Positions 52,304 through 59,868 of a stretch of 64,000 bases of DNA are shown here, one piece after another. Numbering within the stretch: the first letter of the stretch is position 1; each line of letters begins with the position of its first letter. The notes beneath the pieces are model-generated. The model was not told the DNA's origin, made no database searches, and was given only the letters and a program-made list of their open reading frames with translations. This DNA comes from Streptomyces sp. NBC_00287 (GTDB taxonomy: Bacteria; Actinomycetota; Actinomycetes; Streptomycetales; Streptomycetaceae). The translations under genes and the position numbers were made by a program. Location of the stretch: positions 4,960,001-5,024,000 of the forward strand of contig NZ_CP108053.1 of NCBI RefSeq assembly GCF_036173105.1, read 5' to 3'.

Positions 52304-52732
52304 GTCATTTCTCCTTCGGAGACGATGTTCGGAATTCGCCCTGTGCGGATTCCGCGTCGCCGTGCTGATTAGCCCGTCGGAAAATGAACCTTCTGGCAAC
52401 CACACCTGCAACTGAGGTCGACACTAGCATGACGCGATCGGCCCTGCGCGGGAACTAATTCCGCTCGGGTCGGCGATCGAGGAATACTCGCCGTGTGCCC
52501 CACCTATTTCTCACTTCACGGATACAGATATTGATCCGCGCGGATGCGGTGTTTCTGCCCGACGGCCGCGGCGGCTCCCATGAGCATCCCCGCTCAGCTT
52601 CACCCCCGGTGCTCACTGACCACGCGTGGCGTACGCAACCGCTCGTGGTGCACTCGAGGGTCCAGGTCGCCGACGGTGCGTCGCCGGGCTGCCGTACGCG
52701 GGGAGTTTGCCGTCGACAGAGGCGGGCGGGTG
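52304..52732. other. Intergenic region upstream of the cold shock gene
   Basis: 429 bp. The first about 150 bp should hold the long 5' leader and promoter of the cold shock gene (for example the AT-rich 52360-52460). The rest has only short frames of weak codon bias. Nothing else can be supported. Confidence 0.4.
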
Positions 52733-53170
52733 ATGACAACCACGGTGAACAACGGTGCCCCCATGCCCCCACACCAGCTGCGCAGGGTCGTTGCGAGTGC
52801 ACATGGCGACTGGCCCCTGTATGCCCTGATTCTGAAGATCGCGCAGAGCCCCGGCGGTGATGCTGACTTTGATCTCTGCCGGGAGGCAGCCTCCTGCTGT
52901 GGCCTCCGAATCCGTCGTCGGGAGGCCGCCTCGGAGCTGTTCGCCGAGTGCGGTTCGAGGCGGCCTACACTCGTCTTCGGTCAGGCGGCCGCCAGCTTTC
53001 GGATGCGCGGATGGTTCTCCAACGCCCAGCGCACGGTCTTAGGTGGGCGTCCGAGCAGGGTTTCCAGCTGGCCGGTGGCTCCGCGGTATCCGCCGCCGCC
53101 CATCAGCCGGGTCAGGGTCTTCAGGTGCTCGGCGGTGTGCGGGAACGCGGCCAGGGCGGTGTCGACGTAG
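52733..53170 (+). CDS. Possible truncated gene, unidentified
   Basis: From ATG 52733 (RBS GAGGCGGGC) the frame gives a plausible protein start: PMPPHQLRRVVASAHGDWPL, YALILKIAQSPGGDAD, CREAASCCGLRIRRREAA. After about 83 residues the frame runs antisense through the 3' end of the NmrA-type gene to a stop at 53170, so only the first about 250 bp look like genuine coding. It may be a gene cut off when the neighbouring block was inserted. Family not recognised. Confidence 0.35.
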   Translation: MTTTVNNGAPMPPHQLRRVVASAHGDWPLYALILKIAQSPGGDADFDLCREAASCCGLRIRRREAASELFAECGSRRPTLVFGQAAASFRMRGWFSNAQRTVLGGRPSRVSSWPVAPRYPPPPISRVRVFRCSAVCGNAARAVST

Positions 53171-53955
53171 GTCTCGTTCCAGGTTTCGACGTCTTCGGGG
53201 ACGTAGGTGACCGGGCGTCCCAGTACGGCCGCGTAGTCCTCGGCGAATCCGTGCATGTCCTTCAGCTCCGGGCCGTTGAGGTCGTAGGACTTTGAGATGT
53301 GCGGCACCGGGTCGGTCAGGATCTTCGCGCACAGCTCCGCCACGTCGTACCCCGCGATGGGTGCTAGCCGGTGGTCGCCGAAGGGCAGGCGCAGCTCACC
53401 CTTGCTCAGCGGCTCCAGTGCCAGCCAGGTCATCAGGGGGTTCTCGACGAACATGGCTCCGCGGATGTTGACGGTCGGGAGGCCGGACCAGTCCAGCACC
53501 TGCTCGGCGACCCAGTGGGCACGCTGCTGCGGCGACCAGTTGGCGATGAGTCCGCCGAGCCACGCGCGCCGTTCCTCCTCCGGCGCGGTCATCTTCTCGA
53601 ACGTCATGAACGACTGCTCGTACTCGGAGATGTTGACGAACACCTCGATGTCGCCCTGGGCCCGCGCCGCCGCGGCCATCAGGCTGACGGCGTCGGTGTA
53701 GTACGGCGACAGGCTCATGCTGAAGTAGATGCGCCGGACGCCCTTCAGCGCGGCGGTCACGTCGGCGATGGTGAGCAGGTCACCGACGAAGACCTCGGCC
53801 CCTGCCTGGCGGAGCGAGTGCGCGCGTTCGTCGTCCTGGCGCACGAACGCGCGCACCGGGTGCCCTTGTTCGAGCAGCATGTCGACCATCGTCCGGCTCA
53901 CACCACCGATCTCGCCGGCGGCACCGGTGATCAGGATGGGGTTGCGCTCTGGCAT
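52981..53955 (-). CDS. NmrA-like NAD(P)-binding oxidoreductase/sensor
   Basis: 324 residues. The Rossmann motif is ILITGAAGEIGG, with VRAFVRQDDER (NADP-type) and a substrate-side VNIRGAMFVENPLM segment. The family lacks the Tyr-Lys pair of classical SDRs and often senses redox state or reduces quinones and nucleoside conjugates. ATG 53955 follows GAGGACATCTCG. It lies 64 bp downstream of the SDR gene, in the same operon under TetR-type operators. Confidence 0.85.
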   Translation of the reverse strand: MPERNPILITGAAGEIGGVSRTMVDMLLEQGHPVRAFVRQDDERAHSLRQAGAEVFVGDLLTIADVTAALKGVRRIYFSMSLSPYYTDAVSLMAAAARAQGDIEVFVNISEYEQSFMTFEKMTAPEEERRAWLGGLIANWSPQQRAHWVAEQVLDWSGLPTVNIRGAMFVENPLMTWLALEPLSKGELRLPFGDHRLAPIAGYDVAELCAKILTDPVPHISKSYDLNGPELKDMHGFAEDYAAVLGRPVTYVPEDVETWNETYVDTALAAFPHTAEHLKTLTRLMGGGGYRGATGQLETLLGRPPKTVRWALENHPRIRKLAAA

Positions 53956-54019
53956 CGAGATGTCCTCTGTCTGGTGGGGGTGGGGCAGCTCTTCGGAAAG
54001 CCCAGGCAGCGCCTGCGCG

Positions 54020-54832
54020 TCAGCCGGCCAGCTGGTTCATCTTGCGGATTTGCCGGTCGAAGGCCCAGGCGGGAACGAGGCGGAGCAGGCGTGCGCGTCC
54101 GGCCGTGGGGCCGGCGGCGTAGCGCAGTTTCGGCTTCGCATCGGTGGCTGCCGCGACGACCGCCCGGGCGACCACGGCGGGGTCGTCGCCGTCCCTGATC
54201 GCCTCTGCCATCACGCGGTCGACGGTCTGCCGCTGCTTCTCGTAGGCGTGCAGGCGGGTGTCGGGCCGTGCGCTGTTGGTCTCGAATCCGGTGTTGGTGT
54301 AGGCGGGTTCGACGAGAAGTGCCCGGATGCCGTGGTCACGGACCTCGTGGTCCAGGGACTCGGTGTAGCCCTCGACCGCGTGCTTGGAGGCGGCGTAGAC
54401 GGCCATGTAGGGCTGGGGCACGAATCCGACCACGGACGAGAGGTTGATGATGCGCCCGCGCCCCTGGCCGCGCATGTACGGCAGGACCTCGTTCACCATG
54501 CGCATGACCCCGAAGACGTTGGTGTCGAAGACGCCCTGGGCCTGCTCGAGGGAGGTTTCCTCGGCCGCACCCAGTGACCCGATTCCGGCGTTGTTGACCA
54601 GGACGTCGATCCGCCCGAACCGCTCGCTCACCTCCTGGACCGCTGCGGTGACCGAGGTGTCGCTGACCACATCGAGGTCGAGGAACGTCACACCGCCGAG
54701 CGGGGTGACGCGTGAGGTGTCGCGGCTGGTGCCGACCACGTTGAATCCGGCTGCGACCAGGGCGAGTGCGGTTTCCTTCCCGATGCCGGATGACGCACCC
54801 GTCACGATGGCCACCGGCAGATCTGTTGTCAT
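54020..54832 (-). CDS. Short-chain dehydrogenase/reductase
   Basis: 270 residues. Classical SDR motifs: cofactor TGASSGIGK, NNAG, catalytic Ser in INLSSVVG, and YAASKHA (Y-x3-K). It oxidises or reduces an alcohol/ketone with NAD(P). ATG 54832 is preferred since GGGAG lies six bases upstream; ATG 54835 and GTG 54847 are in frame. It is divergent from a TetR gene over two copies of a 14-bp palindrome, so it is likely repressed by a TetR protein. Confidence 0.9.
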   Translation of the reverse strand: MTTDLPVAIVTGASSGIGKETALALVAAGFNVVGTSRDTSRVTPLGGVTFLDLDVVSDTSVTAAVQEVSERFGRIDVLVNNAGIGSLGAAEETSLEQAQGVFDTNVFGVMRMVNEVLPYMRGQGRGRIINLSSVVGFVPQPYMAVYAASKHAVEGYTESLDHEVRDHGIRALLVEPAYTNTGFETNSARPDTRLHAYEKQRQTVDRVMAEAIRDGDDPAVVARAVVAAATDAKPKLRYAAGPTAGRARLLRLVPAWAFDRQIRKMNQLAG

Positions 54833-54853
54833 CATGGACTCCCGCACTCATTC

Positions 54854-54892
54854 GAAACCGATCGGTTTCCGCTACAGTAAACCGATCGGTTT
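54854..54892. promoter_or_regulatory. Twin TetR-type operators between SDR and TetR genes
   Basis: GAAACCGATCGGTTTC (54854-54869) and AAACCGATCGGTTT (54879-54892) are perfect palindromes whose start points are 24 bp apart. TACAGT, a likely -10 hexamer, lies between them (54873-54878). The same palindrome recurs at 56061 and, with one change in each copy, at 58692-58728. Confidence 0.85.
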
Positions 54893-54925
54893 TCGCGTGC
54901 AAGTTCAAGCAGGGAGGATGACGTC

Positions 54926-55433
54926 ATGGGCAGGACTCGCGCGCTGGAGAGGCGGGAGAGCGTCATCCGCGCGGCCATCGCCGAGTTCGCGATCGCCGGC
55001 TACCGCGGCGCCACCACCGCGGCAATCGCCAAGCGGGTCGGCGTCACGCAGCCGTATCTTTTCCGGCTCTTCCCGGACAAGAAGGCGATCTTCGTCGCCG
55101 CTTTGATGCGGAGCATGGAAGACACCCGCCTGGCTTTCGAGAGGGCGGCCGACGGTGTGGAGGACGGCGAGCGGGTCCTTCAGGCCATGACGAACGCTTA
55201 CGCGCAGCTGATCTCGACGCGCCCCGAAACGCTCCTGATGCAGATGCAGGGTTACGTCGCTGTGGCGGCCGCCGAGGCGCGGTGAGGTCGTCCGGGCCGG
55301 CTGGATGAGGATCTGGGAAATCGTGCACCAGTCGCTGGGCGCTGATGCCGACGAGACCGCAGGCTTCTTCGCCTGCGGCATGCTCGGCAACACGCTTGCG
55401 GCCATTGGGCTTCCCTCGGGTGCCGGGTGGTGA
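54926..55433 (+). pseudogene. Frameshifted TetR family regulator
   Basis: From ATG 54926 (RBS GGGAGG) the frame encodes a normal TetR helix-turn-helix (TTAAIAKRVGVTQPYLFRLF) and part of the ligand domain, but stops at 55283-55285 after 119 residues. The next frame resumes at 55281 with GEVVRAGWMRIWEIVHQSL to a stop at 55431-55433, as expected for the end of such a protein. A short deletion or base change near 55270 has broken it. DNA binding might persist, but the dimerisation domain is incomplete. Confidence 0.82.
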
Positions 55434-55458
55434 GGGAGTGTTCTGGATGGGTGATGCG

Positions 55459-56028
55459 TCAGCGCACCCCGGCCACGTCGAGCAGGGTGGTCACCGTGGG
55501 TGCGACGAGTCCGGTCAGGTTGTCGGCCTGAATTCCCGCGCGGGCGCTTGCGCCGTCGAAGACCAGGATGAGCTGTCGGGCCAGCAGGTCGGGATCGCTC
55601 GCGCCACCCCGTTCGGCCTCGGCACGGAAGAAGGCCGTCAGGTTCGCTTTGATCTGGTGCGCCACCCGGCTGGCGGGGTGGGTCTGATCCTTGAGCTCGA
55701 TCTGCACAGCCAGGTACCGGCAGCCTCGGAACTCGGGCGCACCCGCCTGCGACTCCACGCGCGTGAAGACGTGCAGGATCCGCTCGCGGGGGGAACGGCC
55801 ATCGTCCGCCGGGGGTAGGAGGCTCGCCGCGAAGGTGGCGGCACGCTCCTTCAGGCTCGCCGCCAGCAGTTCGTCCTTGCTCTCGAACAGCTGATACATG
55901 GAGCGCTTCGACACCCCCGCCGCCTTGCACAGCGCCTCGACGCCGATGCTGACGCCGTCTCGGTAGGTGAGCGTGGCCGCCGCCTCAAGCAGTCGCTCCC
56001 TGGGGCTTGGTTTCACTTCGGTGGTCAT
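55459..56028 (-). CDS. TetR family transcriptional regulator
   Basis: 189 residues. The DNA-binding N-terminus reads RLLEAAATLTYRDGVSIGVE then LCKAAGVSKRSMYQLFESKD; the C-terminal part is the ligand/dimer domain (TetR_C group with CRYLAVQIELKDQTHPAS). One copy of the AAACCGATCGGTTT palindrome lies 33 bp upstream of its ATG, suggesting autorepression and control of the twin-site promoters. It is intact, so it is the best candidate for the regulator of the palindrome regulon. Confidence 0.9.
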   Translation of the reverse strand: MTTEVKPSPRERLLEAAATLTYRDGVSIGVEALCKAAGVSKRSMYQLFESKDELLAASLKERAATFAASLLPPADDGRSPRERILHVFTRVESQAGAPEFRGCRYLAVQIELKDQTHPASRVAHQIKANLTAFFRAEAERGGASDPDLLARQLILVFDGASARAGIQADNLTGLVAPTVTTLLDVAGVR

Positions 56029-56059
56029 ACCGCGAGGTTAACCCGAAGCGGACGAAATG

Positions 56060-56075
56060 AAAACCGATCGGTTTC
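56060..56075. promoter_or_regulatory. TetR-type operator upstream of the intact TetR gene
   Basis: AAACCGATCGGTTT at 56061-56074, the same 14-bp palindrome as at 54854-54892, positioned in the promoter of the minus-strand TetR gene. Confidence 0.85.
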
Positions 56076-56093
56076 CCTGGGGTTCCGTGCAGA

Positions 56094-56131
56094 GGCTCGG
56101 CGACGGCCTGGGGGAAGACCGTCGCCGAGCC
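56094..56131 (-). terminator. Intrinsic terminator of the YhgE-like/Fe-S operon
   Basis: A perfect 13-bp stem (56094-56106 with 56119-56131) with a 12-nt loop, 87 bp beyond the stop of the YhgE-like exporter gene on the minus strand. The gap 56132-56217 holds nothing else visible. Confidence 0.75.
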
Positions 56132-56217
56132 ATGATGGTGTGCGCGCCTGTCGTCCCCGGCAGGGCGACACACACCGGGGCCATTCCGAGTAATGGCCCG
56201 TCCTGGGTGACCTGCCG

Positions 56218-57516
56218 TTACGCCGGGACGGCGGTCTTCTCGGGCTTCGTCTCCGCCGGGATGCGGTGCAGTCCCTTGCGGTCGTACCACCCCAGTACGC
56301 CGAAGCCGAACAGTCCGGCCGCCACGAGGCCGGCCGCCATCATGACCCAGCCCCGCGTCAGACCCGCGTCGCCCTGGGCGTCGTAGTAGAGGATCGAGCG
56401 GATGCCGCCGGTGATCTGCCGCAGGGGCTCGAACTCCGCGAGGAAGCGGTAGAAGCCGGGCAGCGCCTCGATCGGGGTGGTGGCGCCGGACGTGGGCACC
56501 GCCATCCCGATGAAGACCAGCGTGACCACCAGCATGCCGGGCGTGCCGAAGACCGCGAGGAGGGTGAGCGCGCCGATCCCGGAGACCGCGACGGCGCACA
56601 CCGAGTACAGCCACAGCAGCGACAGGTGGGCGGCGTCCATGCCCATGATGCCGACCGCGCCGGCCATGACCAGGGTTCCCATCAGCAGGGACAGACCGGC
56701 CATGAGGGTGCTGCTGATGGTGAGGGTCTGGACCCGGGTCGCCCGGATCAGCGGGCGGTGCAGGCGCAGCGGGCCCATGTCGTTGTGGGTGTAGCCGAGG
56801 GCGTGGTCGACCTGGCCGCTGATGACGTTGGCGGAGAGCATGCCGACGACCACGAGGGTGAGCGCGTAGTAGAACGCCGTCATGCCCAGGCCGCTGTGTG
56901 AGTCGAGGGGGTGGCCGTCCTCGACTGTGACGGCGGCCGGGTCGGTGAGCAGGACGCGTGCCGCGGCGGGCAGCTTCGCCTGCGCGGTCCCGATCCGGGC
57001 GGTCAGCTCCTTGCCCACCTGGAGCGAGGCGTTCTCGGCCGCCTGGGTCGTCGCCGTTCGGGCCAGGCCGGAGCCGAGGCTGCCGGCGGACTGGTTGGTC
57101 AGCACCGTCAGTGTCGGGCGGGCCGGGGTCCCGGTGGCCGCGGCGCCGGTCAGTGCGGTGGTAGAGGAGGTGAAGTCGGCGGGCACGACGAGCGCGCCGA
57201 ACAGTTTGCCCTTGCCGAGCTCGTCCTTCATCTCCTTCTCGTCCATCACCTTCCAGCCGATCCTGTCCCCGCTCGCGGTCGACTTCTTGATCGACCCGGT
57301 GATCTGCGCCCCGAGGTTGACCTGCTTGCCGCCGACCGCGGCTCCCTTGTCGGCGTTGACCAGGCCGACGGGCAGTCTGGTCAGGTGATCGGCCGGATCG
57401 ATGTTCGCGCCGACGTAGAACACGGCGAACAGCAGCGCGAGTACGCCCGTGATGGCGCCGTTCGCGATCCACAGAGGCTTGGCGCGCAGGACGCGGAAGG
57501 GGTGAATGCCACTCAT
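56218..57516 (-). CDS. YhgE/Pip-like ABC-2 type membrane exporter
   Basis: 432 residues. One N-terminal helix (WIANGAITGVLALLFAVFYV), a large extracytoplasmic domain (about 40-215, with PVGLVNADKGA and LFGALVVPADFT as in YhgE/Pip proteins), then five or six helices to the C-terminus. This is the ABC-2/DUF3533 plan of proteins that export small molecules or serve as phage receptors; no ATPase is encoded beside it. Its ATG overlaps the stop of the Fe-S gene (ATGA), so the two are translationally coupled. Confidence 0.82.
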   Translation of the reverse strand: MSGIHPFRVLRAKPLWIANGAITGVLALLFAVFYVGANIDPADHLTRLPVGLVNADKGAAVGGKQVNLGAQITGSIKKSTASGDRIGWKVMDEKEMKDELGKGKLFGALVVPADFTSSTTALTGAAATGTPARPTLTVLTNQSAGSLGSGLARTATTQAAENASLQVGKELTARIGTAQAKLPAAARVLLTDPAAVTVEDGHPLDSHSGLGMTAFYYALTLVVVGMLSANVISGQVDHALGYTHNDMGPLRLHRPLIRATRVQTLTISSTLMAGLSLLMGTLVMAGAVGIMGMDAAHLSLLWLYSVCAVAVSGIGALTLLAVFGTPGMLVVTLVFIGMAVPTSGATTPIEALPGFYRFLAEFEPLRQITGGIRSILYYDAQGDAGLTRGWVMMAAGLVAAGLFGFGVLGWYDRKGLHRIPAETKPEKTAVPA

Positions 57517-58646
57517 GACGTACGTGTCTCTCGGTCGGTGGACGCAGGGCGTTTCGCCGGGGGCTGCCAGCCGCCGGTGACTTCCTTGACGGGCTTGTGG
57601 GGGAAGCGGCGCCGGGCGTACTCCTGCGCGTGGGAGTCGGGCAGGACGTACAGGGTTTCCTTCTTGTCCTGGAGCGGTCGCAGCACGGTGTCCATGAACG
57701 TCTTGCGGTCATCCAGGTAGGGGCCGAGGACGTCCTCGCCGGCGGGGCAGACGGCCAGGCAGTAGCCGGATTTGTAGCCGGGGGGCGAGCTCAGGCTCTG
57801 CCACATGGAGGCGCTCTCGGAGTCGGTGACCCGGGAACGGTAGTCGGCGGCGTCCTCGCTGTCGGCCACGGTCTGCGCCCAGTCGGTGAACCCGCTCATG
57901 AACTCGCGGTAGTTGTGCGTGGCGCAGGCCAGCCCGTCGAACGAGCCGTCCTTGGCGATGGCGCCGACCGGACAGGCGGCGACGCACAACTTGCAGTCGA
58001 TGCAGGGGTTGTAGTCCAACGCCTGCCCGTACTCGCTCACCTCCGCGTCCACCAGGACGGTGGCCAGCAGAACGAAGCTGCCGAACTTCGGGTGGATGAC
58101 GTTGCGGTGCAGGCCCATCACGCCGAGCCCGGCGGCCACCGCGACCGTCTTGTGCGCCACGACCCAGATCCGCCCGGGGAAGCGGTCCATCTCCTGGGGG
58201 AAGGCGACCGACGGATTGAGTGCGCGGTGGCCGGCGTCCTGGAGGGCCTGGGTGACGCTGCGGGCGGCGTGGTTGGCCTGTTCGTCGGTCTGGTGGAACT
58301 CCTGGTTGGCCACGCTGCGGGCGGGGGAGCGGCAGTTGTCGCGGTTCAGCCGGAACGCCATCGCGATCAGGGTGCGGGTGCCGGGCAGCGCGGACTGTGC
58401 GTGCTCGCGCTCGCCGACCAGGTCGGGGTGGTCCAGGCTGACCGCGGCGGCGTCGTCCGCACCGGCCGCCAGGCACAGCTCGCGCAGCCAGGCCGCGTCG
58501 ATCACTGCCGGCGGACTCACCGCGTCACCGGCCCTGCGCCGGGCGAGTACGGCCTGGACCGACGGGTGCGCCGCCAGCTTCGCCGGAAGCTTGGGAGCCG
58601 GGTCGGGGACCGTCGGTTGCCCCTCGGCGTCGCGCGCGGCAGTCAT
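57513..58646 (-). CDS. QueG-like (COG1600) double 4Fe-4S protein
   Basis: 377 residues. The C-terminal half has two 4Fe-4S sites: CIDCKLCVAACPVGAI and CLAVCPAGEDVLGP. The N-terminal half resembles the cobalamin-binding region of epoxyqueuosine reductase/reductive dehalogenase-related proteins, with GLGVMGLHRNVIHPKFG. It probably carries out a reductive step on a small molecule in the cytoplasm. ATG 58646 follows AGGAGTACGG. It is the first gene of an operon with the exporter, behind twin palindromic operators. Confidence 0.82.
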   Translation of the reverse strand: MTAARDAEGQPTVPDPAPKLPAKLAAHPSVQAVLARRRAGDAVSPPAVIDAAWLRELCLAAGADDAAAVSLDHPDLVGEREHAQSALPGTRTLIAMAFRLNRDNCRSPARSVANQEFHQTDEQANHAARSVTQALQDAGHRALNPSVAFPQEMDRFPGRIWVVAHKTVAVAAGLGVMGLHRNVIHPKFGSFVLLATVLVDAEVSEYGQALDYNPCIDCKLCVAACPVGAIAKDGSFDGLACATHNYREFMSGFTDWAQTVADSEDAADYRSRVTDSESASMWQSLSSPPGYKSGYCLAVCPAGEDVLGPYLDDRKTFMDTVLRPLQDKKETLYVLPDSHAQEYARRRFPHKPVKEVTGGWQPPAKRPASTDRETRTS

Positions 58647-58691
58647 CCGTACTCCTGGGGATTCGGGTCCGGGGCTCGCCCACACAGCGAG

Positions 58692-58728
58692 AAACCGATC
58701 AGTTTTGTCACTGTAAACTGATCGGTTT
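58692..58728. promoter_or_regulatory. Twin TetR-type operators of the Fe-S/exporter operon
   Basis: AAACCGATCAGTTT (58692-58705) and AAACTGATCGGTTT (58715-58728) are mirror-image variants of the palindrome at 54854-54892, spaced 23 bp apart. A TACAGT hexamer on the minus strand lies between them, the same design as at the SDR promoter. Confidence 0.85.
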
Positions 58729-58769
58729 CCGCGCGCAAGCCCGAGTCGAGGGGTACGACCGGGCCGGGA

Positions 58770-59399
58770 TCACGTCACCTGCGCGAGCCCGGCGACCGGC
58801 TCCTCACTGTCCCGCCACCCCGTCACCAGCGCCCGCAGCGACCGCTCGAAGCAGTCGGCGACCGCGAGCTCCGGCGGCTCGTTCCCGGACAGCACCAGGG
58901 ACACCAGGCCGTGGGCCATTCCCCAGACCGACAGTGCGATGACCTCGGGATCGGACGCGGGACCGAACTGCCCGGCGAGCTGTCCGCGGCGCACGGCGTC
59001 GACGAGGGGCCGGTACGTCTCGACGACCTCACGCGGCCTGTCCGAGTCGGACGGGCACTGGGCGCTGCGGTCGGCGAAGAGGATCGCGTAGAGGTGCGGG
59101 TTGGCCACGGCGTACTCGCGATAGGCCAGTCCGATCCGGATTACGTCGCCGGCCGGGTCGTCCGTCGGGCGGACGGTGGCCAGGCGCTGGGCGAAGAGGT
59201 GTACGGCCTCCTGGTAAAGGCTGTTGAGCAGCCCGGCCTTGCTGCCGAACAGCGAGTAGACCGCCGTGGTCGAGGTCTTCGCGTCCGCCGCCAACTGTCG
59301 CAGGCTCAGCGCGGTTGTACCCCGGTCGAAAACCGTGGCGGCGGCGCGGTGCAGGAGCCGGAGCCGGAGTGCTTCGTCATGTGTCTTGAGCCTGGCCAT
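58770..59399 (-). CDS. TetR family regulator with WHG-type C-terminal domain
   Basis: 209 residues. HTH: LSLRQLAADAKTSTTAVYSL with FGSKAGLLN. The C-terminal domain (RIGLAYREYAVANPHLYAIL, SVWGMAHGLVSL) is the WHG/TetR_C_33 type. ATG 59399 is used. It is divergent from the MMPL exporter over a 469-bp region with two copies of an AACAC(C/T)GTTATGA(A/T)T motif, its probable operators. Confidence 0.9.
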   Translation of the reverse strand: MARLKTHDEALRLRLLHRAAATVFDRGTTALSLRQLAADAKTSTTAVYSLFGSKAGLLNSLYQEAVHLFAQRLATVRPTDDPAGDVIRIGLAYREYAVANPHLYAILFADRSAQCPSDSDRPREVVETYRPLVDAVRRGQLAGQFGPASDPEVIALSVWGMAHGLVSLVLSGNEPPELAVADCFERSLRALVTGWRDSEEPVAGLAQVT

Positions 59400-59415
59400 G
59401 GAACCAGCATATTGC

Positions 59416-59531
59416 AACACCGTTATGAATGCCCCCGCGGGTGCGTTTTGGGGCGACTGGCTGTGCTGGCATCCAAGGCTAGGTGGCGCGTAGACGGGTT
59501 TGCGATGAGCAATAAAAACACTGTTATGATT
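59416..59531. promoter_or_regulatory. Repeated operator-like motifs between TetR and MMPL genes
   Basis: AACACCGTTATGAAT (59416-59430) and AACACTGTTATGATT (59517-59531) are direct repeats in the two ends of the divergent region, each next to AT-rich promoter-like sequence. One site sits at each promoter, fitting control of both genes by the WHG-type TetR. Confidence 0.55.
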
Positions 59532-59628
59532 CTCCGTGTGGACCCGGAGTGCGGCAGTTCCCACACCGGGTAGCGCTCGACACCACCGACTCGCCCGCCT
59601 CAATGCCGAGCCGCGCCTGGGTGGTACC

Positions 59629-59790
59629 GACAGCCTTCGAAAGCCGTTCCTCACCGCTTTCGCCGCGCACGAGGACATCACGCGCGCCTTCGAGCAGGTC
59701 TTCCAGGAGCACATCCCGGGCGCGAAGGGGCGGAGCCGTCCGACCGTCCCCGACGCCGGTCACTTCCTGCGGGAGCAGCAGCTCGACCTG
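59629..59790 (+). pseudogene. C-terminal remnant of a haloalkane dehalogenase-type hydrolase
   Basis: An in-frame stretch upstream of the MMPL start reads RKPFLTAFAAHEDITRAFEQ, VFQEHIPGAKG, and DAGHFLREQ. PFLTAF...D.ITR.....FQ..IPGA.G......AGHFLQE is the end of haloalkane dehalogenases, with the catalytic His in AGHFL. The rest of the enzyme is absent. The remnant has been left between the divergent promoter and the transporter's RBS. Confidence 0.65.
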
Positions 59791-59868
59791 CTGTTCGAGA
59801 CCGTCCTCGGCCTCGGCCGACAGCAACTTCCCACCCATCCAGCACCCAGAACCCATCCAGGAGAATCC

